DNA of 64,000 bases from Lentzea sp. NEAU-D7 (lineage in GTDB: Bacteria > Actinomycetota > Actinomycetes > Mycobacteriales > Pseudonocardiaceae), in contig NZ_JAPJDL010000013.1 of the NCBI RefSeq assembly GCF_026242055.1, positions 65,357 through 129,356 on the forward strand, given 5' to 3'. Each line of letters starts with the position of its first letter. Position 1 is the stretch's first letter. This document shows, piece by piece, positions 37,054-44,926 of the stretch. The position numbers were made by a program, and so were the translations under genes. The notes beneath the pieces were generated by a model that searched no databases, had not been told where the DNA came from, and saw only the letters and a list, made by a program, of their open reading frames with translations.

Positions 37054-37089
37054 GGTGCGTGTCCCCGGTGGCTTCCGGGGACACGCACC
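37054..37089. terminator. Shared bidirectional terminator between LPMO and GH127 genes
   Basis: A 15-bp perfect stem (GGTGCGTGTCCCCGG with CCGGGGACACGCACC) and a 6-nt loop sit exactly between the two convergent stops (37041 and 37096). Confidence 0.8.
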
Positions 37090-37095
37090 ACGCGT

Positions 37096-39408
37096 TCAGT
37101 TCGCGACCAGCCGCCAGCGGTTGTCCGCGCTGCCGTTGTCCGAGTCCTGCACCACCTGCGCACCCGCGGTGGTGGAGCCGTTGAGGACTCCGAGCAGCTT
37201 TCCGCTGTGGGCGTTGCGGAGCTTGTAGGTGCCGTCGCCGTTGGGGACCAGGGTCCACCTGTGGTCGGCGGTGCCGTTGTCGGACCACTGCAGGACGCGA
37301 GCGTTGTCGGCCGTGGACATGTTCTCCACGCCGAGGACCTTGCCGCTGTGGACGTTGCGCAGCCGCACGTCGGACCCGTCGGTGATCATCTGCCAGTTGT
37401 GGTCGGCCGTCCCGCTGTCGTGCCACTGCACGGCCAGGCCACCGTCCGCGGTGGACATGTTCTGGATTCCCAGCACCATGCCGGTGCCCGCGTTGACCAG
37501 CCGGTGGCTCGCGACCGCGCCGCCGGTGTTCCAGTAGACGTTGTAGTTGAAGCCGTGGGCGTCGTGGAACGGCCCGAGGTTCACCCGCGTCCCGTTCGCC
37601 GTCGCCGTGAACGCCAGCGACGTCGTGCTGGTGCGCGTGACGGAACCGACGTCCAGCGAAGGCAACCCGGACAGCGTCGTGTTGCCGTAGTTGCCCGCGA
37701 GCACGGCCGGGCCGTAGGTCAGCGCGACGACACCGGCGTTGTCGTTGGCGGGCTGGGCGACCACGCGCATCGGCAGCCGCAGCGCCACCACGTCACCGGA
37801 CGTCCACGAGCGCGTCAGGGACGCGTAGGTGCCGGGCGTCGTGGTCACGTTCTGCGTCACGCCGTTGACGCTGACGGTCGCGCCCGTGGTCCAGGCGGGG
37901 ATGCGCAACCGCATCGTCCACGAGCCGGCGACGTTGCCGGTGACGGTGAGCGTCGTGGTGTCGCTCGCCGGGTAGTTCGTGCTCTGGGTGACGGTGATGG
38001 CGCGTGCCGACCACGTGAGCACCGACGGCGTGTACAGGTTCACCGTGAGGGTGGTGCCGCTGCGGAAGTAGACGGAGTCGGCGAGCTTGGTGTTGGTCTC
38101 CAGCCCGGTGCCCTGGCAGCACCAGAACGTGCCGTAGTCCGTGCTCCAGTTGCCGCCGCCCCACGCCGGACCCGTGTTGCCCCGGCGGTGACCGGGGTTG
38201 AGGCCGGTGAAGTAGCAGATGTGGCCGTGCGGGTCCGCCGGGTTCTGCTGGCCGATCAGGTGGTTGAGCAGGGCGCGCTCGTAGTAGTCGAAGTAGGCGG
38301 CCCGGCCGGGGTCGGTCAGCCACAGCTCCCTGGTCAGCTTGAGCATGTTGTAGGTGTTGCACGCCTCGCACGCGTCGGTGCTGAGGTAGGCCGCGATCGC
38401 GTTGGGCGCGCGGAAGTGCTCTGCCTGGCTGTTGCCGCCGATGACGTAGGTGTGCGCTCCGACGGTGATGTTCCAGGCGTTGAGGGCGATGTCCCGGTAG
38501 CGGGTGGTCCCCGTCGCCTTGTACTCGCGGGCCGCGCCGATCCACTTCGGCACCTGGGTGTTGGCGTGCAGGCCGTTCAGCCGGTCCTGGCTGGCCGCCA
38601 GCGGGTCGAACACCGCGGCGTGGTCGAACCGCTGGGCCGTCGTCAGCCAGCGCGAGTCGCCCGTCTGCTGGTACAGGTCGGCGAGCACCTCGTTCATGCC
38701 GCCGAACTCGGTGTTCAGCACGGACTGCATCCGGCTCTGGGACAACCGCGCCGTGCGCCAGTCCACCCACCCGGCGAAGCGCAGCAGCACGTCGCGGGCC
38801 TGCGTGTTGCCGATGTGGCGCCACACGTCCAGCAACCCGGCGAGGGTCTTGTGCAGCGAGTAGTACGAGACGGACTTGGGGGAACCGCTCTCCAGCGCGT
38901 CGAAGTCCGACTCGGGGAAGCCCGACAGGTACCCGGTGTTGAACCCGGCCGCCGCGTTGTTCGCCTGGCACTTGGCCAGTTCCGCGACCATGTAGTTCGC
39001 CCTGTCCCGGCACGCCGTGTCACCCAGGACGGCCCACGCCTGCGCCCAGGCCGTGAGGAAGTGCCCCTGGCTGTGCGTGCGGAACGGGAAGTTCGGTGCC
39101 TCCCAGCCACCCAGCGCGGCGGCGCCGTTCGTGGACAGCCGGTGGTTGGCGCGGAAGTTGTAGAGCAGGCGGTCGACGTCGACGAAACGCAGGTAGGACA
39201 GCGTCCGGTTCTGGTTGTCCAGCCACCGGCCCGGCGTCAGCCGGACCTCGGACAGGTCGAACGGGTAGGCCGACACACCGGTGTCGGCGCGCACAGGCGG
39301 CACCGAGGCCGCCTGCGCCGACCCCGGCACCAGTGACGGCGCCGTGGTCGCGAGGGCGGCGACACCCGCGGCTTGGAAGAGCCTGCGTCGACTCAACGAT
39401 GAGGACAT
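37096..39408 (-). CDS. Secreted GH127 beta-L-arabinofuranosidase with ricin-type lectin domain
   Basis: 770 residues from ATG 39408 (GGAG 7 bases upstream). Tat signal SRRRLFQAAGVAALATT. Residues of about 40-620 are a GH127 (DUF1680) catalytic region: NEVLADLYQQTGD, the acid residue in DACEACNTYNMLKL and the paired cysteines in FWCCQGTGLE that form the zinc/cysteine nucleophile site. Residues of about 640-770 are a beta-trefoil lectin with three repeats of the LGxxNxSTADxxxVxQW type and QXW-like closings. It would remove beta-L-arabinofuranosyl units from plant cell-wall glycoproteins or pectin outside the cell. An operator-like dyad lies upstream. Confidence 0.9.
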   Translation of the reverse strand: MSSSLSRRRLFQAAGVAALATTAPSLVPGSAQAASVPPVRADTGVSAYPFDLSEVRLTPGRWLDNQNRTLSYLRFVDVDRLLYNFRANHRLSTNGAAALGGWEAPNFPFRTHSQGHFLTAWAQAWAVLGDTACRDRANYMVAELAKCQANNAAAGFNTGYLSGFPESDFDALESGSPKSVSYYSLHKTLAGLLDVWRHIGNTQARDVLLRFAGWVDWRTARLSQSRMQSVLNTEFGGMNEVLADLYQQTGDSRWLTTAQRFDHAAVFDPLAASQDRLNGLHANTQVPKWIGAAREYKATGTTRYRDIALNAWNITVGAHTYVIGGNSQAEHFRAPNAIAAYLSTDACEACNTYNMLKLTRELWLTDPGRAAYFDYYERALLNHLIGQQNPADPHGHICYFTGLNPGHRRGNTGPAWGGGNWSTDYGTFWCCQGTGLETNTKLADSVYFRSGTTLTVNLYTPSVLTWSARAITVTQSTNYPASDTTTLTVTGNVAGSWTMRLRIPAWTTGATVSVNGVTQNVTTTPGTYASLTRSWTSGDVVALRLPMRVVAQPANDNAGVVALTYGPAVLAGNYGNTTLSGLPSLDVGSVTRTSTTSLAFTATANGTRVNLGPFHDAHGFNYNVYWNTGGAVASHRLVNAGTGMVLGIQNMSTADGGLAVQWHDSGTADHNWQMITDGSDVRLRNVHSGKVLGVENMSTADNARVLQWSDNGTADHRWTLVPNGDGTYKLRNAHSGKLLGVLNGSTTAGAQVVQDSDNGSADNRWRLVAN

Positions 39409-39457
39409 GCGGTTGCTCCAGTCGCTCGGCGAAACTGCTGGCGCGGCGCTGCAACGG

Positions 39458-39507
39458 AATGTAGCCACGACGTTGCCGGGAGGTCAACGCTCAATGTGAG
39501 CGTTAAC
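39458..39507 (-). promoter_or_regulatory. Promoter and operator-like dyad of GH127 gene
   Basis: On the minus strand TTGACC (39482-39487) and TACATT (39458-39463) are 18 bases apart. A dyad of 11-base arms with one mismatch (39483-39507; core AACGCTCA, ATG, TGAGCGTT) covers the -35 element. Size and symmetry fit a LacI- or GntR-type repressor; none is encoded next to it. Confidence 0.5.
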
Positions 39508-39746
39508 TTTGAGCAATGTGGCGACTGGGGGTGTGTGCGGTGCCTTGATCGGTCAGGTTCTGTTAGCGTTCACAGCCGTTTGGGGACGGCGCCTGCCGGG
39601 GTGTTGCACGCCCTTGGGGTTCGCTCGGTGCGGTGGGTGTGCGCGGGTCGTGTCGCCGGGGGGTTGTGGCCGGATGGCTCGCGGCAGGCTGCGCACTGAG
39701 GTTCGGGGACGGGCCGCTGCGCGTGATCATCGCGGCAGGCGCGTGC

Positions 39747-40142
39747 CGTGTGCCCGATGTCGGCCGATTGAAGCGCTGGCTGCGCTGGATCGCAGCGGCC
39801 GAGGTGTCTCGGGGGGTCAGTGTTGGCCGTCTGCGGGGCTGGCCGGCTTCAGCCGCGTTCGTGTCGAGGCGGCGGGATCGCAGCGAGCGTCGCTTGCTCA
39901 ACGTCGGCCGCTTGCAGGTGTGCCGCGCGGCGCGCGATCGCTGTGGCGGAGTTGTGTCGAGTGCCCGATGTCGACCATGTGCGGGGCTGACCCGCCTCAG
40001 CCGCGCTTGCGCCGGGCAGTGGGGTCGCGTGCTCAAACGCCCCGTCTGCAGGCGTGCTTGCGTCGGCCGACGCGGGATCACCAGGTGCCCGACATCGTCC
40101 GCCCGCGGAGCTGACCGGCCTCAACCGCGCTTGCGCCGGGCC
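39747..40142. repeat. Three degenerate direct repeats derived from the MarR gene 3' end
   Basis: The 712-bp stretch between GH127 and MarR has no credible gene. From about 39,750 it holds three diverged copies, about 124-148 bases apart, of a unit with GTGCCCGATGTCG (near 39750, 39961, 40085), GCGGGGCTGACC (39833, 39981, 40105) and CTCAGCCGCGCTTGCGCC (39847, 39996, 40120). The last copy is the end of the MarR coding region itself (codons for ARRKRG and stop). The others therefore look like tandem duplications of the gene end that have drifted. Bases 39508-39745 show nothing I can name. Confidence 0.6.
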
Positions 40143-40747
40143 GGCGTGATTGCCGGTTCGTGCTCCGGGCAGTCCGTGCGCAGGTCCGCCAGCGGCAAAG
40201 CGATGCGCAGCAGGTGGCAGTGGTGCGGCGCGTCGGGCTCGGGGTACTCGTCGCGGCCGAAGAAGCGGCACGTCGTGCACGTGTGCGTCACGCTCACCAC
40301 GCCGGAGCGCTGCAGGTCCGCGATCGCGCGCAGGACGGTGTGCAGGGTGATCGCCCTGTCCTGCTCGGAGATCCCGGCGAGCGCGGCGGTCAGCGGATCG
40401 TCCCAGGAGGACAGTCCTCGTGCGACCTCGTCGCCGGTGGCGGTCAGTGCCAGCGAGCGGCGGCGTCCGTCGGTTCCGGGGGAGCGCGTCACGAGTTCCT
40501 TGCGTTCCAAGGCGGTCACCGCGTCGGACATCGTCGGGGTGGTGACGTCGAACTCGGCGGCGAGTGCGGCCACCTCGCCGCGGGACTGCGGGTGGCGGGC
40601 CAGTGCCAGCACGACCTGCTGTTGCAGCGGCGACAGTCCGTGCTCCCGCGCGGTCCGCTGGGCCAGTGCGCGCATGCCGTGCCCGAGCCGCTCGAGCGCG
40701 TCGGCCAGCCGCCGGTCGAGCCCGGCCGTGCCGTCGGTGTCAGTCAT
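40121..40747 (-). CDS. MarR-family regulator with Cys/His-rich C-terminal tail
   Basis: 208 residues from ATG 40747 (GAGG 8 bases upstream). Winged helix of MarR type: LSPLQQQVVLALARHPQSRGEVAALAAEFDVTTPTMSDAVTALERKELV, then the RSPGTDGRRRSLALT wing. After the dimer helix a tail of about 50 residues has CTTC, HHCH and DCPEHE, enough ligands for one or two metal ions or a redox switch. Divergent from a redoxin gene with a dyad operator between them. Likely it represses the redoxin/AhpD-like pair and responds through the tail; that is inference. Confidence 0.85.
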   Translation of the reverse strand: MTDTDGTAGLDRRLADALERLGHGMRALAQRTAREHGLSPLQQQVVLALARHPQSRGEVAALAAEFDVTTPTMSDAVTALERKELVTRSPGTDGRRRSLALTATGDEVARGLSSWDDPLTAALAGISEQDRAITLHTVLRAIADLQRSGVVSVTHTCTTCRFFGRDEYPEPDAPHHCHLLRIALPLADLRTDCPEHEPAITPARRKRG

Positions 40748-40831
40748 GCGATCCGCCTCGCCAGTGGGACTTTGCACGGCGATCGTACGTGCGGGCCGCT
40801 GTGAGACGTGGGTCACCCGCGCCTAGAAGTT

Positions 40832-40845
40832 GTTAGGAGTCCTAC
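40832..40845. promoter_or_regulatory. MarR-type dyad in the MarR/redoxin intergenic region
   Basis: GTTAGGAGTCCTAC has arms TAGGA and TCCTA around one base and sits midway between the divergent starts at 40747 and 40907. It is a plausible operator for the adjacent MarR protein. Confidence 0.5.
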
Positions 40846-40906
40846 CCACTTTGTGGCAGTCTGGTGTCACCCCACCGCGGAACCCCGACACCGTGAAGGA
40901 AGCGAC

Positions 40907-41434
40907 ATGAGTCTCCTGCTGTCCGCGCCGAGCGGACTCCTGACACCCGCGATGCCTTGGGAGACAACCGAATGGTTCAACAGCGAGCCGCTGAACCTGG
41001 CCCAGCTGCACGGCCGGGTGGTGGTGCTCGAGGCGTTCCAGATGCTGTGCCCCAGCTGCGTGAGCCACGCCCTGCCGCAGGCCGTGCGCCTGTCCAGGAC
41101 CTTCGGTGACGAACTGGCCGTCATCGGCCTGCACACGGTGTTCGAGCACCACCAGGCCATGACGCCGACGAGCCTCGAGGCGTTCCTGCACGAGTACCGC
41201 ATCCCGTTCCCGGTCGGTGTCGACGCGCGGCGCAGCGCGCACCCGGCGCCGGTCACCTTCAGCCGTTACCGCATGCAGGGCACGCCCACCACGGTGCTCA
41301 TCGACCGCGACGGCATGCTGCGCGGCCAGAAACTCGGCCCGCTCGACGACATGGCGCTGGCCTCGGCCGTGACGCGCCTGCTCGACGACGCCGTGCCGCC
41401 CGCCGTCTGCGCGATCGACGGCACCTGTTCCTGA
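40907..41434 (+). CDS. Thioredoxin-like (redoxin) protein
   Basis: 175 residues from ATG 40907 (GAAGGA 6 bases upstream). Thioredoxin fold of AhpC/TlpA type: LHGRVVVLEAFQMLCPSCVSHALPQ carries a CPSC active site, and GTPTTVLIDRDG gives the cis-proline strand. Two more cysteines close the protein (AVCAIDGTCS). No signal peptide. It is cotranscribed with the AhpD-like gene 31 bases downstream and divergent from the MarR gene, so a thiol-peroxide or electrophile response is likely. Confidence 0.85.
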   Translation: MSLLLSAPSGLLTPAMPWETTEWFNSEPLNLAQLHGRVVVLEAFQMLCPSCVSHALPQAVRLSRTFGDELAVIGLHTVFEHHQAMTPTSLEAFLHEYRIPFPVGVDARRSAHPAPVTFSRYRMQGTPTTVLIDRDGMLRGQKLGPLDDMALASAVTRLLDDAVPPAVCAIDGTCS

Positions 41435-41465
41435 TCCACCCCGTCCACATCAGAGGAGAACCACC

Positions 41466-42005
41466 ATGTCCCGCGTCGAGCTCACCAACCCCGACCAGAT
41501 CACCGACGAGCGCGCCGAGACCCTGGCGCAGATCAAGGGCGCTTTCGGTGTCGTGCCCAACATGTTCAAGGCCGTCGCCCACTCGCCCGCCGCGCTGCAG
41601 AGCATGTGGGCGCAGTTCGGCGCGCTGGGCAAGGGCGCGCTCGGCGCCAAGCTCGGTGAGATGGTCGCCGTGGCCGTCGCCGACCAGAACCGGTGCGACT
41701 ACTGCCTTTCCGCGCACACCATGCTCGGCAAGAAGGCGGGTGCCACGGCCGAGGAGATGAGCGACGCCCAGAACGGCAAGTCTGACGACCCGCGCGCCGC
41801 GGCCGTGCTGGCGCTCGCCACCGTCCTGGTCGAGAAGCGCGGCCAGATCGCCGACGCCGACGTCCAGGCCGCGCGCGACGCCGGGCTGAGCCAGGAGGAG
41901 ATCGTCGAGACGGTGGCGCACGTGGCCCTGAACGTGTTCACCAACTACGTGAACGTCGCCCTGGACGTCCCGGTCGACTTCACCCGCGTGGCGCTGACCC
42001 GCTGA
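41466..42005 (+). CDS. Carboxymuconolactone decarboxylase (AhpD-like) family protein
   Basis: 179 residues, all helical, with the AhpD core motif RCDYCLSAHT (CxxC followed by His) near 75-85 and a preceding Glu in LGEMVAVAV. AhpD proteins use this CxxC as a reductase or peroxidase. GAGGAG lies 7 bases before the ATG. It follows the redoxin gene on the same strand and is likely part of the same MarR-controlled unit. A bulged hairpin follows. Confidence 0.9.
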   Translation: MSRVELTNPDQITDERAETLAQIKGAFGVVPNMFKAVAHSPAALQSMWAQFGALGKGALGAKLGEMVAVAVADQNRCDYCLSAHTMLGKKAGATAEEMSDAQNGKSDDPRAAAVLALATVLVEKRGQIADADVQAARDAGLSQEEIVETVAHVALNVFTNYVNVALDVPVDFTRVALTR

Positions 42006-42011
42006 CGGCGC

Positions 42012-42070
42012 GGACGAGGAGCCCGGCATGCTGGCGGCCCCGCCGCACCGCCGCAACCGGGCTCTCGTCC
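42012..42070 (+). terminator. Hairpin after redoxin/AhpD-like operon
   Basis: A 14-bp stem with one bulged base pairs 42012-42026 with 42057-42070 (GGACGAG-AGCCCGG against CCGGGCTCTCGTCC) around a 30-nt loop, starting 7 bases after the stop codon. Confidence 0.5.
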
Positions 42071-42133
42071 GAAAGTACGAGATGGCCGTCCGGCGTTCGG
42101 CAACCGCTTTCCCGGCGTCCTAACGTCCTGATC

Positions 42134-42586
42134 ATGACTACTGCAACGGGCAGGACCACGCCGCCGAGCACCATCATCGCGGCCTTCGTCGGGTTCCTCG
42201 TGTCGTGCGTCTTCGCGGTGACGTCCGCGGGTGTCCTCGTGGGCACGCGGGACGACCTCGTCGACGCGCTGAGGGCGTCGGGCACGGCGATGACCGAGGA
42301 ACAGCTGCAGAGCGCGGCCACGTTCACCCAGGTGCTGGTGGCGGGCATCGCGGTGCTGGTCGCACTGGTCCAGCTGTGGCTCGCGTTCAAGCTCCGGTCC
42401 GGGCGCAACTGGGCCAGGGTGCTGCTGACCGTGTTCACCGTGTTCCAGGTGGCGGCGCTGTTCATCGGCGAGGGTGCCGCGACGCTTCCCGCGTACGCAG
42501 GCGCGGCGGTCGCCGCGCTGTCGGTGGTGGCGAGCTACCTGCCCGCCTCCAACGTCTACATCGAGACCGTCAAGCGGGCGGGGTAG
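42134..42586 (+). CDS. Four-helix membrane protein, function unknown
   Basis: 150 residues with four membrane segments (about 14-36, 68-86, 98-115, 120-138). A DDLVDALRASGTAMTEEQLQSA loop lies outside the first pair. No ribosome site stands out before ATG 42134. It stops 37 bases before the sensor kinase gene and may belong to the same unit, for instance as a signal input; that is context only. Confidence 0.65.
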   Translation: MTTATGRTTPPSTIIAAFVGFLVSCVFAVTSAGVLVGTRDDLVDALRASGTAMTEEQLQSAATFTQVLVAGIAVLVALVQLWLAFKLRSGRNWARVLLTVFTVFQVAALFIGEGAATLPAYAGAAVAALSVVASYLPASNVYIETVKRAG

Positions 42587-42623
42587 CGGGATCGTCCACG
42601 ACGACCGGGGCCAGAATGCCGCT

Positions 42624-43784
42624 ATGACGGCAGGGGGAACGCCGGCGCGGCGGAGCGTGTTCGTGGCCGAGGTCGCCGCGCTGGTCGTGGCGGTGGCGGT
42701 GGACGCGGTGCTCGCGGCCGGGGGAGACGGTCCGCGGGGCGTCCTGGGACCGCTCGTCGCGGTGGTCGTGCCGTACGCGGGTGAGGCCGCCGCGGTCCTC
42801 GCGGTCCTGCGGCGCCGGTTCCCCCGGCGGATCGAGCTGCTGGCGGGTGCGGCCGTGGGACTGTCGCTGCTCGGCACGGCGGTGGCGGGGCTCGTGGAAC
42901 GGGCTCCCGTGCGGCCGCCGGTGACGGAGGTGCTGGCGGTGCTGCTGCTGGCCGCCGCGGGGTGCCGCCGGCTCCCGCCGGTGCGGGCGGCGGTGCTCGC
43001 CACCGCCGCCTGCGTCACCGTCGTGCTCGCCCCGGTCGTGCGCTACGGCCTCGACTCGCTGTTCCCGGTGGCCGCGGCTGTCGCCTGGGGTGCCGCACTG
43101 GTGCTGGGCCTGATCCTGCGCGACGCGGACGCCCGGCACCGCCGCGAGCTGGAACGCGTCCGCAACGAGGACAGGCTGCAGCTCGCGCGGGACCTCCACG
43201 ACCTCGTGGCGCACCACGTCACCGGCATCGTGGTGCGGACCCGCGCGGCCCAGGCGCTGGCCGCGAACCCGGCGGCACCGGTGCAGGACCCCGCCGAGGT
43301 CTACGACCAGATCGAACACGCCGCGGCGGAGGCGCTGACCGCGACGCGCGGCCTGGTCGGCGTGCTGCGCAGCGACGAGCCGCTGCCGTCCCCGAGCCTC
43401 GTGCTGGGGGACGTGGTGCGCGCGGCGGCAGGGGATGCGCAGGTGCACGTGGCCGCCGACGTCGAGTCCTTTCCGCTGCCACCGCAGGTCTCCGTCGCGC
43501 TGCACCGGGTGGTGCTGGAGGCGCTGACCAACGTCCGGCGCCACTCGCGTCCCACCCTCGTGCGGGTCGCGGCACGGTCCGAGGAGGGCTTCCTGGTGCT
43601 GGAGGTCGACAACGACGGGGTGCCGCCCGGTGACGCGGCCGGGCACGGGCACGGCATCATCGGCATGACCGAGCGCGTGGCCGCGGTGGGCGGGGAGCTC
43701 ACCGCGGGCCCGCACGGGAACGGTGGCTGGCGGGTCATCGCACGGGTGCCGGACGACTTCGACGGCCTGCCGAGGGGGATCTGA
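42624..43784 (+). CDS. NarL-type sensor histidine kinase
   Basis: 386 residues from ATG 42624. Four to six N-terminal membrane segments (to about 160) have short loops and no extracellular sensor domain. HisKA_3 box DLHDLVAHH puts the phosphoacceptor His near 192; the ATPase domain has LTNVRRHS (N box), VDNDG and GHGIIGMTERV (G boxes). The stop overlaps the regulator start by one base (TGATG). The signal is unknown and is probably sensed within the membrane. Confidence 0.9.
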   Translation: MTAGGTPARRSVFVAEVAALVVAVAVDAVLAAGGDGPRGVLGPLVAVVVPYAGEAAAVLAVLRRRFPRRIELLAGAAVGLSLLGTAVAGLVERAPVRPPVTEVLAVLLLAAAGCRRLPPVRAAVLATAACVTVVLAPVVRYGLDSLFPVAAAVAWGAALVLGLILRDADARHRRELERVRNEDRLQLARDLHDLVAHHVTGIVVRTRAAQALAANPAAPVQDPAEVYDQIEHAAAEALTATRGLVGVLRSDEPLPSPSLVLGDVVRAAAGDAQVHVAADVESFPLPPQVSVALHRVVLEALTNVRRHSRPTLVRVAARSEEGFLVLEVDNDGVPPGDAAGHGHGIIGMTERVAAVGGELTAGPHGNGGWRVIARVPDDFDGLPRGI

Positions 43785-44428
43785 TGACGATCCGCGTGCT
43801 GATCGCCGACGACCAGACCCTCGTGCGCACCGGCTTCCGGCTGGTCCTCGACGCCGAGCCCGGCATCAAGGTGATCAGCGAGGCCGCCGACGGGGAGGCG
43901 GCGGTGCGGATGGCGCGGCAGCTGCGTCCCGACGTGACCCTGATGGACATCCGCATGCCGAAGCTGGACGGCCTGCGGGCGACCGAGCTGCTGGCGGGAC
44001 CGGGCGTCGAGGACCCGCTGCGGGTGCTGGTGGTCACCACCTACGACGTCGACGCGAACGTCTACGCCGCGTTGCTCGCCGGGGCCTGCGGGTTCCTGGT
44101 CAAGGACGCCCGGCCGCGGCTGCTGGTGGAGGCGGTGCACGCCGCGGTGAGGGGCGAGGCGCTGGTGTCGCCCGCCGTGACGGTGCGGCTGCTCGCGCAC
44201 TTCACCGCGGGCGGCGGGCGCGAGCACCCCGGCACGCCGCTGACCGGCCGCGAGCTGGACGCCGTGCTGGCCGTGGCACGCGGCCTGACCAACGCGGAGA
44301 TCGCCGAGCACCTGCGCGTCTCGCTGTCGACGGTGAAGTCGCACCTGGCCAACGCGGGCGGCAAGATCGGCGCGCGCAACCGCACCGAGATCGCGATCTG
44401 GGCGTGGCGCAACGGCCTGCTCAAGTAG
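43784..44428 (+). CDS. NarL/LuxR-type response regulator
   Basis: 214 residues. Receiver domain with the acidic pair DD at 9-10, phosphoacceptor Asp55 in LMDIRMP, Thr in VTTYD and Lys in FLVKDA. The C-terminal LuxR HTH (LTGRELDAVLAVARGLTNAEIAEHLRVSLSTVKSHL) is intact. It is the partner of the kinase it overlaps. No target motif is evident nearby. Confidence 0.93.
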   Translation: MTIRVLIADDQTLVRTGFRLVLDAEPGIKVISEAADGEAAVRMARQLRPDVTLMDIRMPKLDGLRATELLAGPGVEDPLRVLVVTTYDVDANVYAALLAGACGFLVKDARPRLLVEAVHAAVRGEALVSPAVTVRLLAHFTAGGGREHPGTPLTGRELDAVLAVARGLTNAEIAEHLRVSLSTVKSHLANAGGKIGARNRTEIAIWAWRNGLLK

Positions 44429-44882
44429 CGCCGCGGCGCACCACGACCGTGCCGGCGACCATGTCGCCGAGCCGCTGGTTGCGGGGCGTCACGGCGATCA
44501 GCACGGCGCCGACCAGCCCCAGCAGCAACCCGTCCACGACCATCAGCAGCCACCGCACGAGGTAGGCCCGCAACGAGGGCTCGCCGCCGCGCAGCGTGGT
44601 GATCCGCAGGCCCAGCCACCGCATCGCCGGTGTCGAACCGCCGTGCCGGTGCGGGTACCACACCTCGATCCACAGCACCCCGAGGAACGACACCACGGCC
44701 ACCGTCGCGAACGGCAGAACCTTGAACACCTCCGGTGTCATGCCGAGCTTGAGCAGCGGCAACGACAGCAGGACGCCGAGCACCAGGCTCAGGACGGCGG
44801 CGACGACCAGGAGGGCGAGCTCGGTGAGGTGCTGCCAGTAACGGCGCAGGACGATCGACCGGGCGACGGCATCGGTGGCCAC
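44421..44882 (-). CDS. RDD family membrane protein
   Basis: 153 residues from GTG 44882. Two membrane segments near 20-70, then the RDD-type core RHGGSTPAMRWLGLRITTLRGGEPSLRAYLVRWLL and RNQRLGDMVAGTVVV. RDD domains occur in cation/proton exchange and unknown membrane functions. The stop overlaps the response regulator stop by 8 bases in convergent fashion. The start is uncertain because no clear ribosome site precedes it. Confidence 0.75.
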   Translation of the reverse strand: MATDAVARSIVLRRYWQHLTELALLVVAAVLSLVLGVLLSLPLLKLGMTPEVFKVLPFATVAVVSFLGVLWIEVWYPHRHGGSTPAMRWLGLRITTLRGGEPSLRAYLVRWLLMVVDGLLLGLVGAVLIAVTPRNQRLGDMVAGTVVVRRGAT

Positions 44883-44926
44883 CCGGCCATCATGCCAAGG
44901 CCCGCAACCCCCTGGGCAGACCCGTC

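Noticed and set aside
39633-40826. Plus-strand open frame across the MarR gene and its downstream gap
   Set aside because: Its first part lies in the degenerate repeats and its second part is antisense to a clear MarR gene; no domain or ribosome site.
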